From: Pseudomonas sp.
GTDB lineage: Bacteria > Pseudomonadota > Gammaproteobacteria > Pseudomonadales > Pseudomonadaceae
Assembly (NCBI RefSeq): GCF_030147005.1
Contig: NZ_JASLAW010000095.1
Location: 1 to 64,000, forward strand
Direction of reading: 5' to 3'
DNA length: 64,000 bases
Below are positions 1 through 10,475 of the stretch, one piece after another. Below the pieces are notes generated by a model. The model ran no database searches and was not told the origin of the DNA. It was given only the letters and a program-made list of their open reading frames with translations. The number at the start of each line of letters is the position of its first letter. Positions within the stretch are counted from its first letter, which is position 1. A program made the translations under genes and the position numbers.

Positions 1-10
1 TTGCTGTCAA
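1..10 (-). promoter_or_regulatory. rRNA operon promoter P3, -35 box only (cut by window edge)
   Basis: Read on the minus strand, a perfect TTGACA lies at 10-5, in the same TTGACRGCA context as the two promoters upstream of it. Its -10 box would lie beyond the left edge. It is probably the third tandem promoter of an rRNA operon, but only half of it is visible. Confidence 0.45.
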
Positions 11-92
11 GCGGTTATTTCCAGAAGTTTTCGAAGAATTCTTCAACAACTTCAACCACTTGCGCTTGCGATCTCTCGTAAGCGGGAGGCGA

Positions 93-120
93 ATTCTACA
101 GCGTTACACGCTGCTGTCAA
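93..120 (-). promoter_or_regulatory. rRNA operon promoter P2
   Basis: On the minus strand TTGACA (120-115) and TAGAAT (98-93) are separated by 16 bp. The -10 is followed by TTCGCC, a GC-rich discriminator of the kind found in stringently controlled stable-RNA promoters. In known Pseudomonas gene order tyrS is followed by a 16S rRNA gene, which would start beyond position 1. Confidence 0.75.
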
Positions 121-238
121 CACCTCTTTTTCAACTTCCTTTTGGCTTCGATGAACTGAAGCGACCTGCTGCCGAAACCTACTTAACTTATTGTTTACCA
201 AAGAGTTTTCCGTTTCGACTGCGCCGGAAGTGGGGCGA

Positions 239-266
239 ATTATAGACTTCCAGAATCTGCCGTCAA
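239..266 (-). promoter_or_regulatory. rRNA operon promoter P1
   Basis: On the minus strand TTGACG (266-261) and a perfect TATAAT (244-239) are 16 bp apart, again followed by TTCGCC. It lies just beyond the tyrS stop codon. Region 1-281 has no coding content and is explained by this promoter series and the start of the rRNA leader. Confidence 0.75.
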
Positions 267-281
267 GCCTTAATTGGAGAC

Positions 282-1481
282 TTATTCGGATTTGAGCGAA
301 ATACGCGCAAATGCCTTCTTCCCCGCCTGACAAACGTGCGTAGCGCCCAGCTCGTACATAAAGGTGCGATCAACCACTTCACCATCTATACGCACACCGC
401 CCGAGCCGAGAAGATCACGAGCCACCGCCGAGTTCTTCACCAGACCTGCCTTATTAAGGACGGCTGCGATCGGCATTGCCTCTGCCGCAGTCAGCTCGAT
501 CTCCGGCAGATCGTCCGGCAACTCGCCATCCTTCATACGGTTACCCGCCGCACGGTGAGCATTGGCCGCAGCCTCTTCACCATGAAAGCGCGCCACGATC
601 TCTTCGGCCAGCTTGATCTTCACATCACGCGGATTCGCACCCGCCTCTACATCAACACGTAACGCGTCAATCTCATCCATCGAGCGAAAGCTCAGCAATT
701 CGAAGTAGCGCCACATCAATGAATCCGGAATGGAGACCAGCTTGCCGTACATCACACCCGGCGCTTCCTGAATACCCACATAATTACCCAGGGACTTGGA
801 CATCTTCTTGACGCCGTCCAACCCCTCCAGCAGCGGCATGGTCAAAATGCACTGAGCTTCCTGCCCATATGCACGCTGCAGCTCACGCCCCATCAGCAGG
901 TTGAACTTCTGATCTGTCCCGCCAAGCTCAACATCCGCGCGCAAAGCCACCGAGTCATACCCCTGGACCAACGGGTAAAGAAACTCATGGATCGCGATCG
1001 GCTGATTGGTGGAGTAGCGCTTGTCGAAGTCATCACGCTCAAGCATGCGCGCAACGGTGTATTGCGAGGTCAGGCGAATGAAATCCGCCGGCCCCATCTG
1101 GTCCATCCAGGAGGAGTTGAACGCCACCTCGGTTTTGGCCGGATCAAGGATTTTGAATACCTGGGTCTTGTAGGTCTCAGCATTGTCGAGAACCTGCTCG
1201 CGGGTCAGCGGCGGACGCGTTGCGCTCTTGCCGCTTGGGTCGCCGATCATCCCGGTGAAATCGCCGATAAGAAAGATGACTTGATGACCCAACTCCTGGA
1301 ACTGACGCAATTTATTAATAAGTACGGTATGACCAAGGTGCAGATCCGGCGCGGTTGGGTCAAAGCCGGCCTTAATACGCAGGGGCTGACCACGCTTGAG
1401 CTTTTCGACCAGCTCCGCTTCGACCAACAGTTCTTCCGCACCACGTTTTATCAGCGCTAGCTGCTCTTCAACCGACTTCAT
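282..1481 (-). CDS. tyrS: Tyrosyl-tRNA synthetase
   Basis: Class I aminoacyl-tRNA synthetase that charges tRNA-Tyr with tyrosine in the cytoplasm. The 399-residue product carries the HIGH-type signature HLGH at residues 48-51, the KMSKS loop at 226-230 and a C-terminal S4-like RNA-binding segment. The ATG at 1481 gives the usual family length; the reading frame runs open to 1526 but the extra residues ([15 protein letters not shown]) are not family-like. The gene diverges from the M23 peptidase and leads into an rRNA operon promoter region. Pseudomonads can carry two TyrRS types (TyrS and TyrZ); by its place beside rrn and its KMSKS form this may be called tyrZ in some genomes. Confidence 0.95.
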   Translation of the reverse strand: MKSVEEQLALIKRGAEELLVEAELVEKLKRGQPLRIKAGFDPTAPDLHLGHTVLINKLRQFQELGHQVIFLIGDFTGMIGDPSGKSATRPPLTREQVLDNAETYKTQVFKILDPAKTEVAFNSSWMDQMGPADFIRLTSQYTVARMLERDDFDKRYSTNQPIAIHEFLYPLVQGYDSVALRADVELGGTDQKFNLLMGRELQRAYGQEAQCILTMPLLEGLDGVKKMSKSLGNYVGIQEAPGVMYGKLVSIPDSLMWRYFELLSFRSMDEIDALRVDVEAGANPRDVKIKLAEEIVARFHGEEAAANAHRAAGNRMKDGELPDDLPEIELTAAEAMPIAAVLNKAGLVKNSAVARDLLGSGGVRIDGEVVDRTFMYELGATHVCQAGKKAFARISLKSE

Positions 1482-1689
1482 AACAGACCCGCAAGGCTCA
1501 GATTCAAAAGGGAACCAACCATACAAGATCAGGGACTAATTACAAGTTTTGCCCTGCGCACGGACACCATTCAGCAAGCCCACCGTTCGCGAGCTTGCGC
1601 CACAGATGATTTGGTTATATTTTATACAGTTATTTCATCTTCATCATGTCATTCATCTTTTCCATTTCATCTTCAAAGTCAAAATACTT

Positions 1690-3102
1690 ATGACCACTGA
1701 ACCGTCTAAAGCGCCGCCGCTTTACCCGAAGACCCACCTGCTCGCCGCAAGTGGTATCGCCGCCCTACTCAGCCTGGCACTCCTGGTATTCCCTTCCAGT
1801 GACGTAGAAGCAAAACGAACATCTCTAAGCCTCGACCTGGAAAGCCCTCTTGAGCAACTGACACAAGAACAAGACGCTTCCGATGCGCAACAAGCCACAA
1901 TTACCCCTGCCGAGTCTCCGTTCGCGCAGATTGAAAACGATTCCGAAGACACTCAGGCAGTCGTCGAGACGAAGCCCGCAGCAGTTGCGACCGGGGATCC
2001 TAAGCATCGAGAAGTGATCGTGAGTAATGGCGACACACTGTCAACTCTGTTCGAAAAGGTCGGGCTGCCTGCCGCTACCGTCAGTGATGTCCTGGCCACC
2101 GACAAGCAAGCCAAGCAATTCACCCAGCTCAAACATGGCCAGAAACTTGAGTTTGAACTGACGCCGGACGGCCAACTGAGCAACCTGCACACCAATATCA
2201 GCGACCTGGAAAGTATCAGCCTAAGCAAGGGCCCCAAGGGTTTTGCCTTCAATCGCATCACCACCAAGCCGGTCATGCGCTCTGCTTACGTCCATGGCGT
2301 GATCAATAGCTCGCTGTCGCAATCGGCCGCCCGTGCAGGCCTGTCCCACACCATGACCATGGACATGGCCAGCGTATTTGGCTACGACATCGACTTCGCC
2401 CAGGACATCCGCCAGGGTGACGAATTCGACGTGATCTACGAGCAGAAAGTCGCCAATGGCAAAGTAGTCGGCACTGGCAACATTCTCTCTGCGCGGTTCA
2501 CTAACCGTGGCAAGACTTACACCGCCGTGCGCTACACCAACAAACAGGGCAACAGCAGTTACTACACCGCTGATGGCAATAGCATGCGCAAGGCGTTCAT
2601 CCGTACACCGGTGGACTTCGCTCGTATTAGCTCGCGCTTCTCCATGGGCCGCAAGCATCCGATTCTGAATAAAATCCGCGCCCACAAAGGCGTCGACTAT
2701 GCGGCCCCGCGTGGCACGCCAATCAAAGCAGCTGGCGACGGCAAGGTTCTGTTGGCCGGGCGTCGCGGTGGTTACGGCAATACAGTGATCATCCAGCACG
2801 GCAATACCTACCGCACGCTGTATGGCCATATGCAAGGATTTGCCAAGGGCGTGAAAACCGGCGGTAACGTGAAGCAGGGTCAAGTGATTGGCTATATCGG
2901 CACGACTGGCCTGTCCACCGGGCCGCACTTGCATTACGAATTCCAGGTCAATGGTGTACACGTTGATCCATTGGGCCAAAAACTGCCGATGGCCGACCCG
3001 ATCGCCAAGGCAGAACGTGCGCGCTTCATGCAACAAAGCCAGCCACTGATGGCCCGTATGGATCAGGAACGCTCCACCCTGCTGGCTTCGGCGAAGCGTT
3101 AA
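1690..3102 (+). CDS. M23 family metallopeptidase (OapA-like N-terminus), murein endopeptidase
   Basis: Predicted envelope zinc endopeptidase acting on peptidoglycan cross-links, of the MepM/YebA type. The 470-residue product has one N-terminal hydrophobic anchor (about residues 17-36), an acidic/Gln-rich linker, an OapA/LysM-like middle domain and a C-terminal LytM domain. Zinc ligands are visible: the HxxxD motif at His332 and the HLH motif at His413/His415. I chose the ATG at 1690 because the protein then starts right before its membrane anchor. No clear Shine-Dalgarno precedes it and the leader is a C/T-rich tract. A weak promoter, TTGCGC (1595-1600) with TATTTT (1618-1623) 17 bp later, lies upstream. 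anmK follows after 3 bases, so the two wall-metabolism genes are probably cotranscribed. Confidence 0.9.
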   Translation: MTTEPSKAPPLYPKTHLLAASGIAALLSLALLVFPSSDVEAKRTSLSLDLESPLEQLTQEQDASDAQQATITPAESPFAQIENDSEDTQAVVETKPAAVATGDPKHREVIVSNGDTLSTLFEKVGLPAATVSDVLATDKQAKQFTQLKHGQKLEFELTPDGQLSNLHTNISDLESISLSKGPKGFAFNRITTKPVMRSAYVHGVINSSLSQSAARAGLSHTMTMDMASVFGYDIDFAQDIRQGDEFDVIYEQKVANGKVVGTGNILSARFTNRGKTYTAVRYTNKQGNSSYYTADGNSMRKAFIRTPVDFARISSRFSMGRKHPILNKIRAHKGVDYAAPRGTPIKAAGDGKVLLAGRRGGYGNTVIIQHGNTYRTLYGHMQGFAKGVKTGGNVKQGQVIGYIGTTGLSTGPHLHYEFQVNGVHVDPLGQKLPMADPIAKAERARFMQQSQPLMARMDQERSTLLASAKR

Positions 3103-4197
<1,095 letters not shown>

Positions 4198-4209
4198 TCC
4201 CCGGGCAGC

Positions 4210-4248
4210 AAAACGCCGCTTGGCCTATCAAAGCCAAGCGGCGTTTTT
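4210..4248. terminator. Bidirectional terminator between anmK and erpA
   Basis: A perfect 14-bp stem (4211-4224 with 4233-4246) around an 8-nt loop is flanked by A and T runs, so it can end transcription of both convergent genes. Confidence 0.9.
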
Positions 4249-4273
4249 CTATCCATGCAGATCAGGCTTTCGA

Positions 4274-4624
4274 TCAGATCGAGAACGAAGACCCGCAACC
4301 ACAGGTCGTCGTAGCGTTAGGGTTCTTGATCACGAAACGCGACCCCTCCAGCCCTTCCTGGTAATCCACTTCAGCGCCAGCCAAATACTGGAAGCTCATC
4401 GGATCCACGACCAGGCTCACGCCCTCGCGCTCAACGATGGTGTCGTCATCGGCCACATCTTCATCGAAGGTAAAACCGTACTGAAACCCTGAACAACCGC
4501 CGCCCGTAACGAATACGCGCAGCTTCAAGCGATCATTACCCTCTTCATCGACCAGGCTCTTCACCTTGTGCGCAGCACCGTGGGTGAATTGCAAAGCCGT
4601 GGGGGTGAAGGATTCAACGCTCAT
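4274..4624 (-). CDS. erpA: Iron-sulfur cluster insertion protein ErpA
   Basis: A-type carrier that hands Fe-S clusters to apo-proteins, including isoprenoid-pathway enzymes. The 116-residue protein has the three conserved cluster-ligand cysteines, Cys44 (GGGCSG), Cys108 and Cys110 (CGCG near the C-terminus), and is exactly the family length. The ATG at 4624 is preceded by a good GGGAGA Shine-Dalgarno; the frame is open for ten more codons upstream. It is a single gene facing anmK. Confidence 0.95.
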
Positions 4625-4745
4625 GCTGATAATCTCCCGGCGTAGCGCCGCCATATGCGTAGTGGCCGGTATTATCCGCTTCTCCTAGAAAAGCGGTCAA
4701 CTATTGTTACGGTATATCAATCTGCGCGCGGGTCATTAAACACAA

Positions 4746-4770
4746 AAAAGGCCCGAATTACGGGCCTTTT
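4746..4770 (-). terminator. Rho-independent terminator of argC
   Basis: The 10-bp stem AAAAGGCCCG/CGGGCCTTTT (4746-4755 with 4761-4770) has a 5-nt loop and is followed on the minus strand by a T run, just past the argC stop. Confidence 0.85.
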
Positions 4771-4789
4771 GCGCATCAGAGTACAAACC

Positions 4790-5824
4790 TTAAGGCAACA
4801 TGCCCGCGTGGGACAAACCCAACTTCTCTTCCAGGGCGAACAGGATGTTCATGTTCTGCACCGCCTGGCCTGACGCGCCTTTGACCAAGTTATCGATCAC
4901 CGACAGCACCACCACCAGGTCGCCGTCCTGCGGGCGATGCACCGCAATCCGACACACGTTGGCCCCCCGCACGCTGCGGGTTTCCGGGTGGCTGCCCGCA
5001 GGCATCACATCGACGAACGGCTCGTTGGCATAACGCTTTTCGAACAACGCCTGCAGATCTACCGAGCGGTCGACAACGGTGGCGTACAACGTGGAGTGAA
5101 TCCCACGGATCATCGGCGTCAGATGCGGGACGAAAGTCAGGCCCACGTCCTTACCCGCCGCGCGGCGCAGCCCCTGACGGATTTCAGGCAGGTGACGATG
5201 CCCTTTGACCGCATAGGCTTTCATGCTTTCCGACGTTTCGGAGTACAGCGAACCCACCGCGGCCCCACGACCGGCGCCGCTGACGCCCGACTTGCAGTCT
5301 GCGATCAAACGCGAGGCGTCCGCCAGGCCGGCTTCCAGCAGCGGCAGGAAACCCAGCTGGGTCGCAGTCGGATAGCAACCCGGCACCGCAATCAGGCGTG
5401 CCTGCCTGATCTGCTCGCGATTGACTTCCGGCAAGCCGTACACCGCCTCCTCCAGCAACTCTGGCGCGCCGTGAGGCTGGCCGTACCACTTGGCCCACTC
5501 ATCGGCATCTTGCAGACGGAAGTCCGCGGACAGGTCGATGACCTTGGTGCCCGCCGCCAACAGCTCACCGGCCAGCGCATGCGCAACACCGTGAGGCGTG
5601 GCGAAGAACACCACATCACAGGCGCCCAACGTCTTGATGTCCGGCACACTGAACGCCAGGCCGTCGTAGTGGCCTCGCAGGTTCGGGTACATATCGGCCA
5701 CGGCCAGGCCAGCCTCGGAGCGTGAAGTGATGACCACCACCTCAGCCTGCGGATGCTGAGCCAACAGACGCAGCAATTCGACACCGGTGTAACCCGTGCC
5801 GCCGACGATACCGACCTTGACCAT
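4790..5824 (-). CDS. argC: N-acetyl-gamma-glutamyl-phosphate reductase
   Basis: NADPH-dependent reductase of the third step of arginine biosynthesis, converting N-acetylglutamyl-phosphate to the semialdehyde. The 344-residue product starts with the dinucleotide-binding motif [10 protein letters not shown] and has the catalytic cysteine at Cys150 in AVPGCYPTA. The ATG at 5824 follows a GAGGG-type ribosome site and gives normal length; an open frame reaches 5914. It is transcribed alone and ends at a strong terminator. Confidence 0.95.
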   Translation of the reverse strand: MVKVGIVGGTGYTGVELLRLLAQHPQAEVVVITSRSEAGLAVADMYPNLRGHYDGLAFSVPDIKTLGACDVVFFATPHGVAHALAGELLAAGTKVIDLSADFRLQDADEWAKWYGQPHGAPELLEEAVYGLPEVNREQIRQARLIAVPGCYPTATQLGFLPLLEAGLADASRLIADCKSGVSGAGRGAAVGSLYSETSESMKAYAVKGHRHLPEIRQGLRRAAGKDVGLTFVPHLTPMIRGIHSTLYATVVDRSVDLQALFEKRYANEPFVDVMPAGSHPETRSVRGANVCRIAVHRPQDGDLVVVLSVIDNLVKGASGQAVQNMNILFALEEKLGLSHAGMLP

Positions 5825-5959
5825 AAACCTGCCCTCAACGAACCCACTGGAAAGCCGTCGATAATAGGGGCCGCATCGTCCTGCGACAACCGCCAACGTG
5901 ACGTACAGGCGCATGAGCTACTACTATCTGCGCTACCGTGAACCTGGGAATAACTAAAA

Positions 5960-6388
5960 ATGCTTTATCTATGGGTCAAAGCCTTCCATATCGTCAGCAT
6001 CGTCTGCTGGTTTGCCGGGCTGTTCTACCTGCCACGCCTGTTCGTCTACCACGCCCAAAGCGAAGACACCGCCAGCAAGGAGCGCTTCAGCGTCATGGAG
6101 CGCAAGCTGTACCGCGGCATCATGGGCCCGGCGATGGTAGCCACGCTGGTCTTCGGCATCTGGTTGCTGGTTCTGAACCCCGGCATGTTTCAATCGGGCG
6201 GGTGGATCCACGCCAAGCTCACTCTGGTCGTTCTGCTGATCGGTTACCACCACATGTGCGGTGCGCAGGTAAAGCGCTTCGCCCGTGGCGAAAACACCCG
6301 CAGCCATGTCTTTTATCGCTGGTTCAATGAAGTGCCCGTTCTGATATTGCTGGCTATCGTAATTTTGGTCGTGGTCAAACCGTTTTAA
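5960..6388 (+). CDS. hemJ: HemJ-type protoporphyrinogen IX oxidase (membrane protein)
   Basis: Predicted inner-membrane enzyme for oxidation of protoporphyrinogen IX to protoporphyrin IX in heme synthesis. The 142-residue protein has four hydrophobic segments, a His in the first one (KAFHIV, residue 10) and the family motif with conserved Lys and HH (KLTLVVLLIGYHH). A GGGAAT ribosome site precedes the ATG. It lies 24 bases upstream of the nitronate monooxygenase gene and is likely cotranscribed with it. The assignment rests on family resemblance (formerly UPF0093). Confidence 0.85.
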   Translation: MLYLWVKAFHIVSIVCWFAGLFYLPRLFVYHAQSEDTASKERFSVMERKLYRGIMGPAMVATLVFGIWLLVLNPGMFQSGGWIHAKLTLVVLLIGYHHMCGAQVKRFARGENTRSHVFYRWFNEVPVLILLAIVILVVVKPF

Positions 6389-6412
6389 TTTCAATTACTC
6401 GGGGAACCTCAA

Positions 6413-7375
6413 ATGTCGCTGCCCGCCCTGCTTGAACAACGTCTGCGCCTGCCGGTGGTGGCTGCGCCGATGTTCCTGATTTCAAATCCACAACTGGTGC
6501 TGGCCTGCTGCCGCAATGGAGTAGTCGGCAGTTTCCCGGCGCTCAACCAACGCGAAAGCAGCGGCTTCAAGGCCTGGCTGGAGGAAATCGAAGCGGGCCT
6601 GGCGCAGTTGGACAACCCCGCCCCCTATGCCGTCAACCTGATCGTGCACAACAGTAACCCACGCCTGGAAGCCGACCTGGCGATCTGCGTGGAGCACAAA
6701 GTGCCCATCATCATCACCAGTCTCGGTGCGGTTAAGGAATTGGTCGATGCCGTTCACAGCTACGGTGGCCTGGTGTTTCATGACGTAACCACCCGTCGCC
6801 ACGCCGAAAAAGCCGCTGAAGCGGGCGTCGATGGTTTGATCGCCGTCGCCGCCGGCGCAGGTGGTCACGCCGGTACCTGGAGCCCCTTTGCGCTGATTGC
6901 CGAGATACGCCAGTTCTTCGATAAAACGCTGCTGCTGGCCGGCTGTCTCAACCACGGGCGGGAGATTCTCGCCGCCCAACTGCTCGGCGCGGATCTGGCG
7001 TATTTAGGCACGCGCTTTATCGGTACCACCGAAAGCCACGCACCCGATGCGTATAAAGAGATGCTGCTCACATCGCGCGCCGCCGATATCGTGCACACTC
7101 CTGCTGTTTCCGGCGTGCCTGCAAGCTTTATGCGCCAGAGCCTGGAAAACGCCGGCTTTGATCTCGCTGCCCTTCAAGGTAAAGGTGAAGCTAATGTCGG
7201 CTCCAAGCTAAAGCCATTGAGCGACGAGGCCAAGGCATGGAAGACTGTATGGTCTGCCGGCCAAGGCGTCGGTGAGATCAATGATTTGCCCGGCGTGGAT
7301 GAACTCGTCGCACGCCTGGATGCGGAATACCGCAAGGCTCGCGAAAATGCGGCACAATTGCGCTGGCCACATTAA
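6413..7375 (+). CDS. Nitronate monooxygenase family flavoprotein
   Basis: FMN-dependent TIM-barrel enzyme of the nitronate monooxygenase (old 2-nitropropane dioxygenase) family, likely detoxifying alkyl nitronates. The 320-residue sequence shows the N-terminal APMF segment, a conserved HDVTT stretch near residue 124 and the phosphate-binding glycines (AAGAGGHAG). A GGGG-rich ribosome site lies 8-12 bases before the ATG. It follows hemJ closely. The physiological substrate cannot be read from sequence. Confidence 0.88.
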   Translation: MSLPALLEQRLRLPVVAAPMFLISNPQLVLACCRNGVVGSFPALNQRESSGFKAWLEEIEAGLAQLDNPAPYAVNLIVHNSNPRLEADLAICVEHKVPIIITSLGAVKELVDAVHSYGGLVFHDVTTRRHAEKAAEAGVDGLIAVAAGAGGHAGTWSPFALIAEIRQFFDKTLLLAGCLNHGREILAAQLLGADLAYLGTRFIGTTESHAPDAYKEMLLTSRAADIVHTPAVSGVPASFMRQSLENAGFDLAALQGKGEANVGSKLKPLSDEAKAWKTVWSAGQGVGEINDLPGVDELVARLDAEYRKARENAAQLRWPH

Positions 7376-7443
7376 CCCAAATGCCAGGCTTGCCTATTTG
7401 GCGGCCTGCATACCCTCCCTGAAGAAGTGACAAGGATGCCCGC

Positions 7444-8406
7444 ATGAGCGACAGCCGTTTCAAGATTGTGTTTGATGGAGCCTTGCGCCCGGGTGTCGAA
7501 AGCACCACTGCCAAACTGAACCTCGCCGAGCTGTTCAAGAGCGATGTCGAAGCGATCGAAAAGCTTTTCACCGGCCGCTCGGTCGCGCTCAAGCGCGATC
7601 TGTCCCGCGCCGACGCCGAAACCTATCTCACTGCATTGCAAAACGCCGGAATCGATGTCCGTATCGAAGCCGAACAACCTGTGGCTTTCAGCCTTGCCGA
7701 AACCCATGACACAGGCTCATCCGCCCCGGACTTTTCGCGCTCAGCCGCATCGCCTTATGCACCGCCACGCGCCGCAGTCGGTGATGCCTTGCCTGAGTAC
7801 TCCTCGCTCAAGGTTTTCACTATCCACGGGCGTATCGGCCGCCTGCGCTATCTGGCTTGGACGCTGGCACTGACCGTCGCGATCCTTGTGGCGGCGGGCA
7901 TCATCAGTACCGTGGGTTTCGCGGTGGCTACTGCCTCGCCAACGATCGCGATCATTCTCGGCTCGCTGCTGGGCTTCGCGCTGTTTATTGCGGTCATCGT
8001 CGTAAGCGTGCAAATCGGCGTGCAGCGTCTGCACGACCTGGGCTGGTCTGGATGGCTGTACTTGTTGAACCTGGTTCCGCTGGTGAACAGCATTTTCCCG
8101 CTTCTGCTGCTGGTGTTGCCAGGTAACACCGGCGCCAACCAGTACGGTGCACCTCCACCGCGCAACTCCACAGCGGTGAAGATCCTGGCTTCGTTGTGGC
8201 TGGCGTTTATCCCATTGATGCTCATCATCGGGATAACCCTGGGCATGAACGGCTATCTGGATCAACTCGAAGCCGACATGGGCAGCAGCTATGAAAGCAG
8301 CTCCATGACCACCGACGAAGAGGCCGACCAAGGTGTCATCGTTGAGGACGAAGCAGCGCAAAGTGCTGACGACGCGGCCGAACCTGTAGACTCTCCGGAA
8401 CAGTGA
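7444..8406 (+). CDS. DUF805 membrane protein with soluble N-terminal domain
   Basis: Unknown function. The 320-residue product has a soluble N-terminal part (1-120, including the repeated-looking FKIVFDGALRPGVE segment that resembles a small sensor domain found in Pseudomonas proteins), then a DUF805 region with four hydrophobic segments between about residues 135 and 270. The typical motif RLHDLGWSGW occurs near residue 197. The C-terminus is strongly acidic (Asp/Glu/Ala-rich, about residues 275-320). It lies between the nitronate monooxygenase and an SDR gene in the same orientation, with a 13-bp hairpin after the stop. Confidence 0.8.
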   Translation: MSDSRFKIVFDGALRPGVESTTAKLNLAELFKSDVEAIEKLFTGRSVALKRDLSRADAETYLTALQNAGIDVRIEAEQPVAFSLAETHDTGSSAPDFSRSAASPYAPPRAAVGDALPEYSSLKVFTIHGRIGRLRYLAWTLALTVAILVAAGIISTVGFAVATASPTIAIILGSLLGFALFIAVIVVSVQIGVQRLHDLGWSGWLYLLNLVPLVNSIFPLLLLVLPGNTGANQYGAPPPRNSTAVKILASLWLAFIPLMLIIGITLGMNGYLDQLEADMGSSYESSSMTTDEEADQGVIVEDEAAQSADDAAEPVDSPEQ

Positions 8407-8414
8407 AGAAGCGC

Positions 8415-8448
8415 CCGCCGCCTGTGATGCCTCTGTCACAGGCGGCGG
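8415..8448 (+). other. Strong intergenic hairpin between DUF805 gene and SDR gene
   Basis: A perfect 13-bp GC-rich stem (8415-8427 with 8436-8448) and an 8-nt loop lie directly after the stop codon and 20 bases before the next start. No T run follows, so it looks more like an RNA-stabilising or partly terminating element than a full terminator. Confidence 0.6.
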
Positions 8449-8467
8449 CGTTGCGATGGAGAAAGGC

Positions 8468-9256
8468 ATGACCCGTTACGCTCTGATCACCGGTGCCTCC
8501 AGCGGTATCGGCCTGGCTTTGGCCGAAGCCCTGGCCCGACGTGGCCGCAGCCTGATTCTGGTAGCCCGCCAGCGTGATCAGTTGGAAAGCATTGCAATCG
8601 AACTGACTCAGCGTTTCGGCGTCGAGGTGCTGTTTCGTGCCTGCGATCTGGGCGAGCCGCTGCGGTTGTCGGGCTTTTTGCTGGAGCTCGAAGAAGGTGA
8701 GCGGCAGGTCGACCTGCTGGTCAACTGCGCCGGCATCGGCACCAGTGGGCCGTTCCTGGCCCAGGACTGGATGACCGAGCAAGACCTCATCGAAGTCAAC
8801 ATCCTCGCCCTGACCCGCATGTGCCACGCGCTGGGCAATGCCATGGCGCTGCATGGCGGCGGGCAAATTCTCAACGTCGCCTCGGTTGCCGCCTTCCAGC
8901 CGGGCCCGTGGATGAGCAGCTACTACGCGAGCAAAGCGTATGTACTGCATTTCTCCGAAGGCTTGCGCGAAGAACTGAAGACCTGTGGCATCAAGGTCTC
9001 GGTGCTGTGCCCCGGCCCCACGCGCACCGCGTTCTTCGGTACCGCGCAAATGGACACTGCAAAACTCGACCGCAGCCGCCAGTTGATGAGCCCCGAAGAA
9101 GTCGCGCTCTACGCCGTACGCGCGCTGGAGAAGAACAAGGCCATCATCATTCCCGGACGCCGCAACCGCTGGCTGACATTCAGCCCACGCCTCAGCCCAC
9201 GTTGGCTGACCCGCAAAATTGCCGGCGCCATCAACAAGGCCTATTGCCCGCGTTAA
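8468..9256 (+). CDS. Short-chain dehydrogenase/reductase
   Basis: NAD(P)-dependent oxidoreductase of the classical SDR family; substrate unknown. The 262-residue product has the cofactor motif TGASSGIG (residues 8-15), the NCAG motif, a catalytic-type Ser in NVASVAA and the YASK motif (YxxxK) further on. The ATG at 8468 is preceded by GGAGAAAGGC; an ATG at 8456 in frame has no comparable site. The C-terminal extension rich in Arg (GRRNRWLTF) resembles the DltE-like branch of SDRs. Confidence 0.9.
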   Translation: MTRYALITGASSGIGLALAEALARRGRSLILVARQRDQLESIAIELTQRFGVEVLFRACDLGEPLRLSGFLLELEEGERQVDLLVNCAGIGTSGPFLAQDWMTEQDLIEVNILALTRMCHALGNAMALHGGGQILNVASVAAFQPGPWMSSYYASKAYVLHFSEGLREELKTCGIKVSVLCPGPTRTAFFGTAQMDTAKLDRSRQLMSPEEVALYAVRALEKNKAIIIPGRRNRWLTFSPRLSPRWLTRKIAGAINKAYCPR

Positions 9257-9301
9257 CCGCTTGAGTACACTCACCTTAACTTTCACGATGGAGAAACAGC
9301 T

Positions 9302-9640
9302 GTGGATACTCTGTTCACGAAGATCATCAACAGAGAAATACCCGCGAAAATCATCTATGAAGATGACCAGGTACTCGCCTTCCACGATATCGCCCCACAG
9401 GCGCCTGTGCATTTTCTGGTTATCCCGAAAAAGCCCATTCGCACCCTCAACGACCTGACCGAAGACGACAAAGCCCTGGCTGGCCATATTCTGTTTACCG
9501 CCCAGCGCCTGGCGGTGGAGCAAGGCTGCGAAAAAGGTTTCCGCGTGGTGATGAACTGCAACGAAGACGGCGGGCAGACCGTTTACCACATTCATATGCA
9601 TGTGCTGGGTCAACGCCAGATGAACTGGCCGCCGGGCTGA
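9302..9640 (+). CDS. HIT family (HINT-type) purine nucleoside phosphoramidase
   Basis: Small histidine-triad protein expected to hydrolyse adenosine phosphoramidates and adenylated lysine. The 112-residue product ends with the triad HIHMHVLG (His96, His98, His100). Translation starts at GTG with a GGAG site 9 bases upstream (gatggagaaacagct). Length is normal for the bacterial HinT branch. coq7 follows in the same direction after 85 bases. Confidence 0.92.
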   Translation: MDTLFTKIINREIPAKIIYEDDQVLAFHDIAPQAPVHFLVIPKKPIRTLNDLTEDDKALAGHILFTAQRLAVEQGCEKGFRVVMNCNEDGGQTVYHIHMHVLGQRQMNWPPG

Positions 9641-9725
9641 GTGCACAGAAGCAAATTGACTCAGCGCAAACGCGCCGTCCTCTCTTGCGGTAAACTGGCC
9701 GCCGAGATTTTTTCCGGAGGTCAGC

Positions 9726-10373
9726 ATGACTACCCAACGTCACTACTCGCCGATTGACCGTCTGTTACTGCAAGCCGACATGGCCATGCGTACACTCCTG
9801 CCGTTCAGCGGCCAACCGTACCGCCCGTCTCCTGCCATCGTGCGGCCGGACGTACAGATGAGTGAAACCGAGACCCGCCATGTCGCCGGCCTCATGCGCA
9901 TCAACCATACCGGTGAAGTCTGTGCCCAGGCGTTGTACCAGGGCCAGGCCTTGACCGCGAAGTTACCGCAGGTACGTGCAGCGATGGAGCATGCCGCCGA
10001 GGAAGAGATCGACCACCTGGCCTGGTGCGAGCAACGCATTCGCCAACTGGGCAGTCATACCAGTGTGCTGAACCCGCTGTTCTATGGTTTCTCGTTCGGT
10101 ATCGGCGCCGCTGCCGGCCTGATCAGTGACAAGGTCAGCCTTGGTTTTGTCGCAGCGACCGAGCATCAGGTATGCAAGCACCTGGACGAACACCTTGAAC
10201 AACTGCCGGCCGAGGACGAAAAGTCCCGGGCGATTCTTGAGCAGATGCGCATTGACGAAGAACACCATGCTGACAGCGCACTGGATGCCGGCGGCTTCCG
10301 CTTTCCCGCGCCGGTGAGATTCGGGATGAGCATGCTGGCCAAGGTCATGACCAAAAGTACTTATCGGATATAA
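9726..10373 (+). CDS. coq7: 2-nonaprenyl-3-methyl-6-methoxy-1,4-benzoquinol hydroxylase
   Basis: Di-iron monooxygenase of ubiquinone synthesis that adds the C6 hydroxyl to demethoxyubiquinol at the inner membrane. The 215-residue product carries the Coq7 signature ([15 protein letters not shown], about residues 57-71) and repeated ExxH iron ligands ([16 protein letters not shown]). A strong TCCGGAGG site precedes the ATG. The typical amphipathic membrane-attachment segment ([20 protein letters not shown]) is present. It ends against a REP-like hairpin before the convergent OsmC gene. Confidence 0.95.
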   Translation: MTTQRHYSPIDRLLLQADMAMRTLLPFSGQPYRPSPAIVRPDVQMSETETRHVAGLMRINHTGEVCAQALYQGQALTAKLPQVRAAMEHAAEEEIDHLAWCEQRIRQLGSHTSVLNPLFYGFSFGIGAAAGLISDKVSLGFVAATEHQVCKHLDEHLEQLPAEDEKSRAILEQMRIDEEHHADSALDAGGFRFPAPVRFGMSMLAKVMTKSTYRI

Positions 10374-10387
10374 GCACGCCTGCGGAT

Positions 10388-10441
10388 TTGAATTGACCTA
10401 TCTTGAATTGACCCATGTGGCAAGGGAGCAACTCCCTCGCC
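10388..10441. repeat. Short tandem repeat plus REP-like hairpin between coq7 and the OsmC gene
   Basis: TTGAATTGACC occurs twice with a 15-bp period (10388-10398 and 10403-10413). It is followed by a REP-type dyad GGCAAGGGAG/CTCCCTCGCC (10419-10428 with 10432-10441, one mismatch). The element sits between two convergent genes and may end both transcripts. Confidence 0.65.
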
Positions 10442-10475
10442 ATGGCGACATCGCCCTCATCGGGACGTTTTTCGA

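Noticed and set aside
60..333. Short frames in the left-edge region
   Set aside because: They overlap the rRNA promoter boxes, have no ribosome sites and no similarity I recognise.
7377..7401. Inverted repeat between the nitronate monooxygenase and DUF805 genes as a terminator
   Set aside because: Pairing needs a bulge and a 2-base loop and there is no T run.
8336..9727. Minus-strand frame spanning the SDR and HIT genes
   Set aside because: It crosses two real genes and their intergenic gap and has no family-like segments.
10388..10413. Tandem TTGAATTGACC as a pair of promoters or a CRISPR-like start
   Set aside because: Only two copies with no spacer series and no -10 boxes at suitable distances; better read as a short repeat next to a REP.
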